Shown: positions 7,919 through 16,953, numbered from the stretch's first letter. The stretch is DNA of 52,087 nucleotides from Pedobacter glucosidilyticus (GCF_002483235.1 NZ_DLHN01000036.1:1-52087); one strand, 5' to 3'. Notes: generated by a model not told the origin, from the letters alone. Numbers and translations: made by a program.

Positions 7919-8887
7919 TTAAAACTTAATCAAGATTTTGCCTATATGTGTGCTGCTTTCCATAAGTTGGTGTGCTTGTGCAACATCACGATAATCAAAA
8001 ACCTTAAAGATAACGGGCTTTATTTTCTTATCATGAAAAAGAGGCCACACGTATTTTTGAATTTCATGAGCTAGAAAGGCTTTGAATGCTGTTTCTCTGG
8101 TTCTTAAAGTACTCCCTGTAATGGTTAAACGCTTTTGCATTACTTTAAGAATATCCAATTCTGCTTGCCTGCCTTGCATGGCATTGATATAAACTAAGCG
8201 TCCTTCGGCAGCTAAGATATTAATGTTTTTTGGTAAATAGCTCCCCCCAACCATGTCTAAAATAACATTAACACCTGTTTCTTTCAGTAAAAATTCAAAA
8301 TCTTGTTCTTTATAATGGATAGCCATGTGGGCTCCTAAAGCTATACAAGCCTGGCATTTTTGTGAGGAGCCAGCAGTAATCATTACCTGACAACCAAATA
8401 CTTTAGCTAGCTGTATAGCCATTACGCCAATACCGCTAGAGCCGCCATGTATTAAGACTTTGTCTCCGGATTTTAATTGCCCCAGTATAAAAAGATTGTA
8501 CCATACGGTAAAAACAGTTTCTGGCAGTGAGGCCGCCTCTGCTAATGTTAAACCTTGCGGAATGGTTAAACAACAGTCTTCTTTAGCAACGGCATACGCT
8601 GCATAAGCACCACCAGTTACCAAAGCACAAACGTGTTGGCCTATTTTGTATTTTTTAACTGCAGCACCACAGGCTATAATTTCGCCAGCGAGTTCTAAAC
8701 CGGGGATATCTGCTACAGCACCGGTGGGGGCTGGATATTTTCCTTGACGCTGCATGATATCTGGACGGTTAATACCAGCAGCAGCAACTTTTATCAATAC
8801 TTCATCATCTGCAAAGGTGGGGATAGGTCTTTCTTCTATTTTTAGAACCTCCGGACCACCATATTCTGTAATAACTACAGCTTTCAT
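7919..8887 (-). CDS. Zinc-independent NADPH:quinone oxidoreductase (MDR family, PIG3-like)
   Basis: A 322-residue cytoplasmic oxidoreductase of the medium-chain dehydrogenase/reductase family. MKAVVITEYGGPEVLKIEER opens the GroES-like domain; GINRPDIMQRQGKYPAPTG and DIPGLELAGEI match the quinone reductase/PIG3 branch rather than zinc alcohol dehydrogenases. The Rossmann motif is KVLIHGGSSGIGVMAIQLAK and the zinc-binding cysteines are absent. By family it reduces quinones with NADPH. The gene starts 6 nt after the BLUF photoreceptor stop codon on the same strand, so the two are almost certainly co-transcribed. That linkage suggests, but does not show, a light- or redox-related role. Confidence 0.9.
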   Translation of the reverse strand: MKAVVITEYGGPEVLKIEERPIPTFADDEVLIKVAAAGINRPDIMQRQGKYPAPTGAVADIPGLELAGEIIACGAAVKKYKIGQHVCALVTGGAYAAYAVAKEDCCLTIPQGLTLAEAASLPETVFTVWYNLFILGQLKSGDKVLIHGGSSGIGVMAIQLAKVFGCQVMITAGSSQKCQACIALGAHMAIHYKEQDFEFLLKETGVNVILDMVGGSYLPKNINILAAEGRLVYINAMQGRQAELDILKVMQKRLTITGSTLRTRETAFKAFLAHEIQKYVWPLFHDKKIKPVIFKVFDYRDVAQAHQLMESSTHIGKILIKF

Positions 8888-8893
8888 ATTTAA

Positions 8894-9298
8894 TTATAAT
8901 AAAGGGTTACTTGCTATAAGCTTTATTAATCTAAATGGTGTTGCATTTGTAAGGTAGTCTTTAACGCCTTCATGCTCGCACTGTTCGAGCTGATTGATAT
9001 CTGCTAATGATATTTTCTCATAAGCCATAGACCAATCTGGAAAATGCCGAGCCATAGCTGGTCCCTCTGCTACTACTTTTAAGGCGATAATTCTTTTATC
9101 TCTTTCTATATCACTAAAAATACTTTTTACAGCTTGTTCATTACCTTCTAGCAATTGTATAAAAGTACCTTCTACATATAAAAGTTTACCTGTTACCTGA
9201 TGATTTGCATTTTTCTCTCTTGCTTGTTTAAGGAGATCTTCTAAATCTTCCTTTTTAAAAGGAAAAGATTCGTAAGCAAAATATATTAAATAGTACAT
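8894..9298 (-). CDS. Short BLUF-domain blue-light photoreceptor
   Basis: A 134-residue protein consisting of one BLUF domain, a flavin-binding blue-light sensor, plus a short tail. I start at ATG 9298 (MYYLIYFAYE); a TTG three codons upstream is the only extension. Key residues match AppA in spacing: Y6 (AppA Y21), N30 (N45), Q48 in FIQLLEG (Q63) and W89 in FPDWSM (W104), so the hydrogen-bond switch around FAD looks intact. There is no output domain, as in PixD-type short BLUF proteins, which signal through partner proteins. It is the first gene of a two-gene unit with a quinone oxidoreductase 6 nt downstream. The partner is unknown; the oxidoreductase is an obvious candidate. Confidence 0.93.
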   Translation of the reverse strand: MYYLIYFAYESFPFKKEDLEDLLKQAREKNANHQVTGKLLYVEGTFIQLLEGNEQAVKSIFSDIERDKRIIALKVVAEGPAMARHFPDWSMAYEKISLADINQLEQCEHEGVKDYLTNATPFRLIKLIASNPLL

Positions 9299-9502
9299 AA
9301 GTTTCAAAAAATCTTTAAAGGTAAAATTCTTAGAGTTGTATTTATAGGCTAAATGATTTATAAAATAGCTGTATTGCCTTTAAAAACTTTCTTTATGAAT
9401 GTAAAGGCAAAAAAAACTAAAAAAAATGAAACGCAGTGTAACAGATTGATGATTGATGCCGTTATGTCTAAACAAATCTATCTGAAACTAAAAAATATAA
9501 TT

Positions 9503-10225
9503 ATGTATAACATTAAAAAAATTACCTCTGCTAACCGTTTATCTTTCATGAAGACCATGATGATAGCTGGCTCATTATTAACGCTAACCTCATGTTTGAA
9601 AAATGATGATGATTTTACTCCGCAGCAAGTGGCCGCTGTTAGTGTTTTTCATGCATCGCCAGGTACGCCAGCTTTTAACTTTGTAACCGACCGTGGTACC
9701 GGAAACGGCCCTTTTGCTTTTGGTCAAAGAACTTTATATAGTTTATTTAGTGCCGGACAACGTAAGGTTAGTATACGTAAAGTTGGAGGAACACAAGATA
9801 CCTTAAGAACAGGAACTTTAAATTTGGAAGCTGATAAATATTACTCTGTTTATGTTGTAGATGCTGCGCCTAATCCAAATTTCTTGGTTATTAAAGATTC
9901 TTTATCCAGTCCGGCGGCGGGTAAAGCAAAAATCAGGTTTATCAATTTAAGTCCTGATGCTGGAAATTTAAGTTTAACAACTGGTACAGATAGTGTTTTA
10001 TTTAACGCTACGGCGTATAAAACACATACCCTATTTAATGAAATACCGGGCAATAAAAATTATGCTTTTAAAATTAAGCTTAATGATACCCAAAAAGCTA
10101 TCAAAGAAAATATAGAGATTAAATCTGGTAGAATATATACCATTTGGGCCAGAGGTTTGGATAATACCACCAATGATACGCTAAAAACTTCTATACAAGT
10201 AAGCGAACATTTGAGTGATTTTTAA
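9503..10225 (+). CDS. DUF4397-domain lipoprotein
   Basis: A secreted 240-residue protein. I start at ATG 9503 (MYNIKKITSA) because it places the hydrophobic signal MKTMMIAGSLLTLTSC near the N-terminus; the open frame continues upstream to 9353 without plausible content. The lipobox is LTSC followed by LKNDDD, an acidic stretch compatible with surface export. After it come VSVFHASPGTPAFNFVTD, KIRFINLSPDAGNLSLTTG and GRIYTIWARG, which are the repeated beta-sandwich halves of DUF4397. These proteins are found in Bacteroidota envelopes; their function is unknown. It is monocistronic, with a strong hairpin terminator at 10262-10311. Confidence 0.82.
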   Translation: MYNIKKITSANRLSFMKTMMIAGSLLTLTSCLKNDDDFTPQQVAAVSVFHASPGTPAFNFVTDRGTGNGPFAFGQRTLYSLFSAGQRKVSIRKVGGTQDTLRTGTLNLEADKYYSVYVVDAAPNPNFLVIKDSLSSPAAGKAKIRFINLSPDAGNLSLTTGTDSVLFNATAYKTHTLFNEIPGNKNYAFKIKLNDTQKAIKENIEIKSGRIYTIWARGLDNTTNDTLKTSIQVSEHLSDF

Positions 10226-10261
10226 ATTATAGCGAGTAATAACTTGCTACTGAGATTTTAT

Positions 10262-10311
10262 TTTGTCGGGCTGACTGCTTGTTGCACACGCAAGTATTTC
10301 AGCCCGACAAA
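10262..10311. terminator. Large hairpin between convergent genes
   Basis: Perfect 13-bp arms TTTGTCGGGCTGA (10262-10274) and TCAGCCCGACAAA (10299-10311) enclose a loop containing a second small CTTG/CAAG stem. It lies between the convergent DUF4397 and zf-TFIIB genes. Flanking T and A runs are short, so it could be a bidirectional terminator or a dispersed hairpin repeat. Confidence 0.65.
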
Positions 10312-10349
10312 GAAATGATGGTTTTAAGGCAAGCTCTTTTATTTTTCAT

Positions 10350-10601
10350 TTAAAAATCGAATAAATCTCCTAGGAAAGAGTCTTTCTTTTTCTTTCTATA
10401 ATCATGATGTTTATAGTCATGATGTTGAGTTCTATGATGATCGTTTTGTTGAGGAGGACGTTCAAAAGCTACCGAACGTTCAATAATTTTATCTAATTCG
10501 CCACGGTCTAGCCATACGCCACGGCACTCCGGACAATAATCTATTTCTACACCGCTTCTATCGGTAATTAAAAGGTTAACATTGCAATTAGGACATTTCA
10601 T
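10350..10601 (-). CDS. zf-TFIIB-type zinc ribbon protein
   Basis: An 83-residue cytoplasmic protein. The first 45 residues are a TFIIB-type zinc ribbon: C3 and C6 (MKCPNCNVNLL) with C23 and C26 (IDYCPECRGVWLDRGELDKI) form the zinc site. The WLDRGELDKI segment is diagnostic of this bacterial family. After it is a histidine-rich stretch (residues about 50-70, HDYKHHDYRKKKKD) ending in FLGDLFDF. The function is unknown; such ribbons are proposed to bind nucleic acid or protein. It is monocistronic on the minus strand, and the 10602-10876 gap upstream holds only promoter-like AT-rich sequence. Confidence 0.88.
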   Translation of the reverse strand: MKCPNCNVNLLITDRSGVEIDYCPECRGVWLDRGELDKIIERSVAFERPPQQNDHHRTQHHDYKHHDYRKKKKDSFLGDLFDF

Positions 10602-10876
10602 GGTTCAATAGCTTGGTTAAACAAAATCATTAAACGTTTGCTTAAGCTATTTGTTTCTTTTATATGGTAATTTTAAATAGTATCGTTGTAACAGTAGCTC
10701 TACGTAAAGCCTTTAACAGAAAGGGTAATACCCTGTTTAAAAGTGTAGCAGCTTGGCTTATGACTTAAATGTATTTTGAAAATATAAAACCTCAGGCATG
10801 GTATTTCACTGATTTATATTACTTTAGTAATAGCTTGATCTATAGCTGCAACTGACCATTTTAACCTGTTATCACC

Positions 10877-12310
10877 ATGAACCTGAAAAAATTATTAGTC
10901 TTTTTAGTTTTTTGTTATGCAAGTACTTCTGTTTTAGCACAACCCATATCGCAAGATGAAAAAATGAAATGGTGGCGTGAGGCTCGTTTCGGTATGTTTA
11001 TTCATTTTGGGGTTTATGCACAAATGGCAGGAGAGTACAAAGGGCATCAACAAGCTAAAGGTGGAGCCGAGTGGATTATGAATAGGATGAAAGTACCGGT
11101 TTCAGAATATAAAGAAGTTGCCAAACAATTTAATCCAGTAAAATTTAATGCTGATGAATGGGTTAAAATGGCAAAAGATGCAGGGATGAAATATCTGATT
11201 ATTACAGCTAAACATCATGATGGCTTTGCTCTATTTGATTCTAAAGCGAGTGATTGGGATATTATGGATGCAACGCCATACAAAAAAGACTTGTTAAAAC
11301 CCTTAGCCGATGCGTGTAAGAAATATGGAGTGAAATTAGGTTTTTACTATTCTCAAGCTCAAGATTGGGTAAATCCGGGAGGTTCTGCAGCCAGGAAATT
11401 AATGGCAGAAGGTTGGCCTAATCCTGATAGCACAAAGATTGATGATTATACGAAGGAACATAAAGGGCACTGGGACCCAGCACAGGAAACCAGAACATTT
11501 GCGCAATATATTGATGAAGTTGCAGTTCCACAGGTAAAGGAATTGATGACGAATTATGGCGATATAGCCGTTTTATGGTGGGATACGCCTACAAATATGA
11601 CTGATGAAGCTGCTCTAAAATTACAGGAACAGTTAAAAAAGCAACCTCATATTATTACTAACGACCGTTTAAAAAGACCAAATTTTCCTGGAGATACCAA
11701 AACACCTGAACAAAAAATCCCTGATTTAAGCGAGCTAGATGGTAAAGATTGGGAAACTTGTATGACCATGAATGGTACTTGGGGTTTTAGAAATTCTGAT
11801 ACCCGGTGGAAATCATCAGAAACGTTAATTCGGAATCTGGTTGATATTGCATCCAAAGGAGGAAACTATTTATTAAATATAGGTCCAAAACCAGATGGCT
11901 CTTTCCCTGATGCCAGTGTAGAACGCCTAAAAGATTTAGGTAATTGGATGAAAATTTATAGCGAAGCCATTTATGCTACAGAAGCCAGTCTGCTACCAAG
12001 CCAAAATTGGGGTCGTGTTACCAGAAAAACACAAAACGGAAAAACTACGCTTTATCTTTCTGTATTTGGTTGGCCAAAAGATGGTGTATTAAACATCAAT
12101 GGTTTAAATCAAGAAGTGATATCAGCAGGAATGCTGCAAAATGGCGAAAAACTGAAATGGGATAAAAATGGCAATCAAGTAACCATAAAAATACCATCAC
12201 AGGCACCGCATGCCGTGGCAAGTGTTATAAAAGTTGAAGTAAAAGGCGAAATGAAAACTTGGTTTGGAGAATCAGGGAAAGAGAAAATGAAAACAGGGGC
12301 TCTTGACTAA
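10877..12310 (+). CDS. Secreted alpha-L-fucosidase (GH29)
   Basis: A 477-residue exported glycosidase that releases alpha-linked L-fucose from glycans. A Sec signal peptide (MNLKKLLVFLVFCYASTSVL, cleaved near AQ, residues 21-22) directs it to the periplasm. GH29 signatures run in order: WWREARFGMFIHFGVYA, TAKHHDGFALFDSKASDWDI (HHDGF 113-117), KLGFYYSQAQDW and VLWWDTP, where D236 is the expected nucleophile. The region after about residue 370 forms the C-terminal beta-sandwich. Length is normal for bacterial GH29. No SusCD pair or other glycosidase is adjacent, so it is not in an obvious polysaccharide utilisation locus. The converging tex gene shares its terminator. Confidence 0.93.
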   Translation: MNLKKLLVFLVFCYASTSVLAQPISQDEKMKWWREARFGMFIHFGVYAQMAGEYKGHQQAKGGAEWIMNRMKVPVSEYKEVAKQFNPVKFNADEWVKMAKDAGMKYLIITAKHHDGFALFDSKASDWDIMDATPYKKDLLKPLADACKKYGVKLGFYYSQAQDWVNPGGSAARKLMAEGWPNPDSTKIDDYTKEHKGHWDPAQETRTFAQYIDEVAVPQVKELMTNYGDIAVLWWDTPTNMTDEAALKLQEQLKKQPHIITNDRLKRPNFPGDTKTPEQKIPDLSELDGKDWETCMTMNGTWGFRNSDTRWKSSETLIRNLVDIASKGGNYLLNIGPKPDGSFPDASVERLKDLGNWMKIYSEAIYATEASLLPSQNWGRVTRKTQNGKTTLYLSVFGWPKDGVLNINGLNQEVISAGMLQNGEKLKWDKNGNQVTIKIPSQAPHAVASVIKVEVKGEMKTWFGESGKEKMKTGALD

Positions 12311-12329
12311 GTGGCTTTGAGGTGAAAAA

Positions 12330-12384
12330 GTATCAGGCTGATTGGTGTAAGTTATATTATTTTTTACGCCAATCAGCCTGATAC
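12330..12384. terminator. Bidirectional intrinsic terminator, 21-bp stem
   Basis: Arms at 12330-12350 and 12364-12384 share a perfect 16-bp core (GTATCAGGCTGATTGG and its complement), extended inward by five more pairs with one G-T wobble; the loop is 13 nt. It separates the convergent fucosidase and tex genes and ends a few bases before the tex stop codon. Confidence 0.85.
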
Positions 12385-12390
12385 ACAATT

Positions 12391-14658
12391 CTATTTAAAC
12401 TTACCCATCAGGGCTTTTAGCTTATGCTGCATATCGGTTTCAGCATCTTTTTGTACTGGCTTTTTAAACCCTTCTTTATTAACAGTTTTTTGATTTAAAG
12501 CTGGCTTATCTGCCTTTTTTATCGGGCTTGTATTACCCTTCATGCTTAATGCTATACGCTTACGGGCAACATCAACTTCTGTAACGGTAACTTCTACCCT
12601 TTGCTGTACTTTTACAACTTCGTTAGGATTTTGTATAAACCTATCGGCCATTTGGCTCAGGTGTACTAAACCGTCTTGATGAACGCCAATATCTACAAAG
12701 GCACCGAAATTTGTTATGTTAGTTACTATGCCTGGTACTTTCATCCCTACCCTTAAATCTTCAATTTTATTAATTCCATCGGCAAAAGTGAAAGATTCAA
12801 ATTGCTCACGTGGGTCTCTCCCCGGTTTGGCAAGCTCGGCTAAAATATCTTTTAGTGTTGGCAAACCTACCTCATCAGAAATGTACTTTTGTAGGTTTAT
12901 CTGCTTTCTTAAAGCATCGTTCACTAATAAATCTTCCACTTTACAGCCCAAATCTTTAGCCATTTGCTCTACCAATGCATAACGCTCTGGATGCACCGCA
13001 CTGCCATCTAAAGGATGTTCGGCATTTCTGATTCTTAAAAATCCAGCCGCTTGCTCAAAAGCTTTATCGCCCAAACGAGCAACTTTTTTTAATGATTCTC
13101 GGTTTTTAAAAGCTCCATGCAGGTTTCTATATTCTACAATGTTTTGAGCCAATTGCGGACCAAGTCCTGATACATAGGCTAAAATTTGTTTAGAAGCGGT
13201 GTTTAGCTCTACCCCAACGGCATTAACGCAACTTATAATGGTATCATCTAAAGAAGTTTGCAACTTATTTTGGTCAACATCATGTTGGTATTGCCCAACA
13301 CCAATAGATTTAGGGTCTATTTTAACCAACTCTGCTAATGGGTCCATTAATCTTCTTCCAATAGAAACGGCTCCCCTTACGGTGATGTCATGATCTGGAA
13401 ACTCTTCTCTGGCAACTTCTGAAGCCGAGTAGATAGAAGCTCCGCTTTCATTAACCATCACCACCTGTACATCTTTTAAACCTTGCTTACGTACAAATTC
13501 TTCGGTTTCTCTACTTGCTGTTCCGTTACCAATAGCAATAGCTTCTATTTCATATTTATGAACCAAGTAAACCAAAGTTTGCTCGGCTTCTTTTAAATTT
13601 CCGGCTCCTGTAAAAGGATAGATGGTGGTATTTTCTAATAATTTGCCTTGTTTATCTAAGCAAACTAATTTACAGCCTGTTCTAAAACCAGGGTCTAAGG
13701 CTAAAACATTTTTTTGCCCCATTGGCGCTGCCAATAATAACTGACGAGCATTTTCTGCAAACACTTTTATTGCTTCCTCATCGGCTTTTTGCTTAGACAA
13801 TAACCTGATTTCTGTTTCCATACCAGGCTTTAGCAATCTTTTGTAACCATCTTCTATGGCTAGTTTTACTTGCTGAGATTTTGCGTGGTTAGCCTTGATG
13901 AAAAGTTTTTCTAAGAGTTCTATAGCATCTTCTTCTGGAGGTAAAATATCTAATTTTAAGATGAGTTCTTTCTCCCCTCTACGGATAGCCAAGATACGGT
14001 GTGATGGAGCAGTTTTTAAGGGCTCTTCCCACTCAAAATAATCTTTGTATTTGATGCCTTCCTCTTCTTTACCTTTAAAAACTTCTGCTTTTAAGGTTGC
14101 TTTCTCCCAAAATAAATCTCTCATTTTAGCTCTCGCATCAGCGTTTTCTGCTATGAGCTCTGCTATAATATCTCTTGCGCCTTGCAAAGCATCGGCAACA
14201 GCCAAAACACCTTTTTCTTCATTGATATATTGCTCTGCTTCTAACTCAGGGTCGTTTCTATCTTGTTCTAAAACACTTAAGGCTAGGGGCTCTAAACCTT
14301 TCTCGCGGGCAACCGATGCTTTAGTTTTACGTTTAGGTTTATAAGGCAGGTAAATATCCTCTAAAACAGCCATGGTAGCTGCTTCTATAATTTGCTTTCT
14401 TAAATCATCGGTTAATTTACCTTGCTCATCAATAGATTTAAGAATAGCTTCTCGTCTTTTATCAAGTTCTCTGAGCTGCTGTATCCTGTCTCTGATGGTA
14501 GCTACCTCAACTTCGTCTAAACTTCCGGTAAGTTCTTTACGGTATCTGGAAATAAAAGGTACTGTTGCACCTTCGTCTAATAAGGCTAAAGTTGCATCAA
14601 CCTGTTTGGTACCAATACTTAGTTCCTGCGCTACAAGCTGTATATGTTGGTCTCTCAT
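12391..14658 (-). CDS. tex: Tex family RNA-binding transcription accessory protein
   Basis: A 755-residue cytoplasmic nucleic-acid-binding protein of the Tex/YhgF family, known for roles in transcription and stress tolerance. The N-terminal helical domain begins with LSIGTKQVDATLALLDEGAT and PFISRYRKELTGSLDE. The YqgF-like core contains NVLALDPGFRTGCKLVCLD and EAIAIGNGTASRETEEFV. A helix-hairpin-helix segment (VSGLGPQLAQNIVEYRNLHG, then LKKVARLGDKAFEQAAGFLR) follows. The S1 RNA-binding domain lies near residues 640-710 (GIVTNITNFGAFVDIGVHQD, GLVHLSQMAD), followed by a lysine-rich tail. Length is normal for the family. It is probably monocistronic. Confidence 0.96.
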   Translation of the reverse strand: MRDQHIQLVAQELSIGTKQVDATLALLDEGATVPFISRYRKELTGSLDEVEVATIRDRIQQLRELDKRREAILKSIDEQGKLTDDLRKQIIEAATMAVLEDIYLPYKPKRKTKASVAREKGLEPLALSVLEQDRNDPELEAEQYINEEKGVLAVADALQGARDIIAELIAENADARAKMRDLFWEKATLKAEVFKGKEEEGIKYKDYFEWEEPLKTAPSHRILAIRRGEKELILKLDILPPEEDAIELLEKLFIKANHAKSQQVKLAIEDGYKRLLKPGMETEIRLLSKQKADEEAIKVFAENARQLLLAAPMGQKNVLALDPGFRTGCKLVCLDKQGKLLENTTIYPFTGAGNLKEAEQTLVYLVHKYEIEAIAIGNGTASRETEEFVRKQGLKDVQVVMVNESGASIYSASEVAREEFPDHDITVRGAVSIGRRLMDPLAELVKIDPKSIGVGQYQHDVDQNKLQTSLDDTIISCVNAVGVELNTASKQILAYVSGLGPQLAQNIVEYRNLHGAFKNRESLKKVARLGDKAFEQAAGFLRIRNAEHPLDGSAVHPERYALVEQMAKDLGCKVEDLLVNDALRKQINLQKYISDEVGLPTLKDILAELAKPGRDPREQFESFTFADGINKIEDLRVGMKVPGIVTNITNFGAFVDIGVHQDGLVHLSQMADRFIQNPNEVVKVQQRVEVTVTEVDVARKRIALSMKGNTSPIKKADKPALNQKTVNKEGFKKPVQKDAETDMQHKLKALMGKFK

Positions 14659-14772
14659 GTAAATTTTATTAGTCTACGAAGTTGTAAAAAACTGTAGGTA
14701 GCGCAAAATAAAATTCCTAACAAAAAGGGGTAGGGATGATAAAGGTAAGTATGGGTGTAAATATCAAAAAAA

Positions 14773-14797
14773 ATGGTCAGCATAAGATCCTGACCAT
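14773..14797 (-). terminator. Intrinsic terminator of the T9SS-protein gene
   Basis: On the minus strand, ATGGTCAG and CTGACCAT form an 8-bp stem with a 9-nt loop, followed by eight T residues (plus-strand A-run before 14773). It lies 30 nt after the stop of the 14827-15630 gene. Confidence 0.8.
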
Positions 14798-14826
14798 CAT
14801 TTAATTTTTACCTTAATTAATCTGTT

Positions 14827-15630
14827 TTAGTTGATGATAATCTTTCTAAAGGCTAGCTTTCCCTCGCTTTCTACCTTAAGAAGATAGACACCTGCATTTA
14901 AGCTATTTGTTTCAAGCTCTTGCTTTCCTTTTAAGCTGTTTTTGTTTAAAACTGATTTACCGGTTATGTCTATAAGTTCAATATCATAAGTATCAGAAAA
15001 CATTACGGTTAAGGGATTTCCTGTCTCTACAGGGTTGGGGTAATAGGCAAAACCAGCAAATTTTGGATCTTCTTTAACCGAAGTAGAGAAATAAGTAAAA
15101 TCATCAGAATAGGTACTGCAACCTCCGTTATTCTTAATTTCAACTGCGTAAAACCCTGTATTTTGAATAGGGAAGGAATTTGAAGTAGCACCAGCAACAG
15201 GGGTTCTGTTAAAATACCATTGATAGGTAGCACCGGCAACTGTAGGTGTTGTTAACGTATTGCTATTTGCAGCCCTGTTGATGATTGGCTTTGTTGGTTG
15301 AGCTGCAACTGTAATATTTTTTGAAATGGTAGAGCCGTTACATACGCCACCAGTAATAGCTACGGAAATATTGATGATGGCGCCAACAGTATTTGGGATA
15401 AGAACTGTATACTGCGTATCTGAAATTCTGCTACTAGAGGCTCCTGTGATTGTCCAGCTATAAGAAGTGGCACCTGTTGCACCATTAATGGTGTAGGTAA
15501 TGATGTTATCTGAGCAGGCACTATTACTTGTAGGATTTGATGTTGCAGCCGTAATAGTTGCTGTACACTGCGCTTTGGCAGCTAAATGAGTTATAGAAAT
15601 GAATATTATAACAAGTAAATTTTTCATCAT
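14827..15630 (-). CDS. Secreted Ig-like protein with type IX sorting domain
   Basis: A 267-residue exported protein. It has a Sec signal peptide (MMKNLLVIIFISITHLAAKA, cleaved before QC), two Ig/PKD-like beta regions (about 25-105, and 110-180 with AGATYQWYFNRTPVAGATSN), and a C-terminal type A T9SS sorting signal. The signal starts at FAYYPNPVETGNPLTVMFSD, continues with IELIDITGKSVLNK and AGVYLLKVESEGK, and ends in RKIIIN. This predicts passage through the type IX secretion system and cell-surface attachment. PKD-like repeats of this kind are common in gliding-motility and adhesion proteins, but no specific function can be given. It is monocistronic with its own terminator. Confidence 0.88.
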   Translation of the reverse strand: MMKNLLVIIFISITHLAAKAQCTATITAATSNPTSNSACSDNIITYTINGATGATSYSWTITGASSSRISDTQYTVLIPNTVGAIINISVAITGGVCNGSTISKNITVAAQPTKPIINRAANSNTLTTPTVAGATYQWYFNRTPVAGATSNSFPIQNTGFYAVEIKNNGGCSTYSDDFTYFSTSVKEDPKFAGFAYYPNPVETGNPLTVMFSDTYDIELIDITGKSVLNKNSLKGKQELETNSLNAGVYLLKVESEGKLAFRKIIIN

Positions 15631-15742
15631 ACTTAGGAAAATTGCTAGGTAAATATATCAAAAATACATGGTTTAATACGTAGTAATGTCATTTAGGTTC
15701 TATCAAACTTATTAAAAACTATTTTTTTACTAATTTTACAGC

Positions 15743-16312
15743 ATGAAATTACCCATTGTTGCATACGGAGACCCTGTTTTAAAAAAAGTTGCTTTGGATA
15801 TCCATCAAGATTATCCAGATTTAAATGTGTTGATAGAAAACATGTTTGAAACCATGTATGCGGCTAGTGGTGTAGGTTTAGCTGCTCCACAAATAGGTTT
15901 ACCCATTAGGCTTTTTGTGATAGATGCTACACCTTTTGATGATGATGAACCCGAATTAAGTAATTTCAAAAAAGTATTTATCAATGCCCGTATTTTAGAA
16001 GAAACTGGTGAGCCTTGGAAATTTAACGAGGGTTGCTTAAGCATCCCTGATGTTAGGGAAGATGTAAGTAGAAAGCCTGAAATTGTTGTATCTTATTACA
16101 ATGAAAACTGGGAGTTAAAAGAAGAAAGCTTTAAAGGCTTAGCAGCAAGAGTTATACAACACGAGTATGACCATATAGAAGGCAAGCTTTTTACAGATCG
16201 TATTAGCCTGTTGCGTAAAACGATGCTAAAAAATAAATTAGAATCTATCTCTAAAGGAGCTGTTAAAGTGGCTTATAAAATGAGATTTCCCTCTTTAAAG
16301 AAAAAAAGATAA
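15743..16312 (+). CDS. def: Peptide deformylase
   Basis: A 189-residue metalloenzyme that removes the formyl group from the N-terminal methionine of new proteins. All three motifs are present: GVGLAAPQIG (residues 43-52), EGCLS with metal ligand C98, and QHEYDH with ligands H140 and H144 and catalytic E141. The insertion PFDDDEPELSNFKKVF between motifs I and II and the KK-rich C-terminus are typical of the Bacteroidota enzyme. It acts in the cytoplasm at the ribosome, before Map. It is not next to fmt. Its last codons (AAA AGA TAA) form one arm of a terminator shared with the convergent gene. Confidence 0.95.
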   Translation: MKLPIVAYGDPVLKKVALDIHQDYPDLNVLIENMFETMYAASGVGLAAPQIGLPIRLFVIDATPFDDDEPELSNFKKVFINARILEETGEPWKFNEGCLSIPDVREDVSRKPEIVVSYYNENWELKEESFKGLAARVIQHEYDHIEGKLFTDRISLLRKTMLKNKLESISKGAVKVAYKMRFPSLKKKR

Positions 16313-16332
16313 GGTTTATCACCTTATCTTTT
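16304..16332. terminator. Bidirectional terminator overlapping two stop codons
   Basis: Perfect 12-bp arms AAAAGATAAGGT (16304-16315) and ACCTTATCTTTT (16321-16332) flank a 5-nt loop. The left arm holds the end of def and the right arm the end of the opposing gene, so both reading frames finish with Lys-Arg-stop inside the stem. Confidence 0.88.
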
Positions 16333-16953
16333 GTTTCTCTCTTTATTACCTTCTGTTATTTGTTTGATAAGCGCTCCCCATGCAAATGGGTTTAACAGAG
16401 GATTGGTTTGAACCATATTTTTGTTGGTTAAACCAATATGGTTATTCTGAAAATTAAAAGACTGCATTTCTGTACCGTCTCTGGGTAAAGAAACATATAA
16501 ATCTTTAAGGCTTTCGCTGGAAAGGTTCTTTTTTGCTATTTCTAAATCATCATCAGCAAATTTCATGGTTAAGAAATCTCTCTTAAATTCATCATAACTT
16601 GCCCAAGGAAATACCCTTACTGTAGGCAACATGATATTGTCTGATTTCATTTTAATAACAGCTGTAAATTTCCTCTCGGTAAGATTTTTTGGTATCACCA
16701 ATACCAATTTTTTATATCCAACAGAAGAAAACTGTATGCTATCTCCCTCATGGGCAACAAAGGAGTAATAACCTTTATAATTAGCCGAATAAGTCTTTTT
16801 TTCTGATAGATTATTTAACGTTACATAAGGAACCACAGTATTACTATCAATGTCATAAATAACTCCAGAAAATTGCACCAAAGGTTTTGCCTCCCTTTGT
16901 GCAAAAGTAGCTGTAGCTAAAAAACAAAGTATGGTTACTAAGATGTTCCTCAT
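16324..16953 (-). CDS. Secreted protein with carboxypeptidase-regulatory-like domain
   Basis: A 209-residue exported protein of unknown function. The N-terminus is a Sec signal peptide (MRNILVTILCFLATATFAQ). Residues about 27-105 form a beta-sandwich of the CarboxypepD_reg-like type: VQFSGVIYDIDSNTVVPYVT, YKGYYSFVAHEGDSIQFSSV and GYKKLVLVIPK, as seen at the N-termini of SusC-like and DUF5686 proteins. The second half (FPWASYDEFKRDFLTMKFAD and onwards) matches small stand-alone Bacteroidota proteins of this kind and has no enzymatic motif I recognise. It is probably periplasmic. The gene is convergent with def, with 11 nt between their stops. Confidence 0.75.
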   Translation of the reverse strand: MRNILVTILCFLATATFAQREAKPLVQFSGVIYDIDSNTVVPYVTLNNLSEKKTYSANYKGYYSFVAHEGDSIQFSSVGYKKLVLVIPKNLTERKFTAVIKMKSDNIMLPTVRVFPWASYDEFKRDFLTMKFADDDLEIAKKNLSSESLKDLYVSLPRDGTEMQSFNFQNNHIGLTNKNMVQTNPLLNPFAWGALIKQITEGNKERNKR

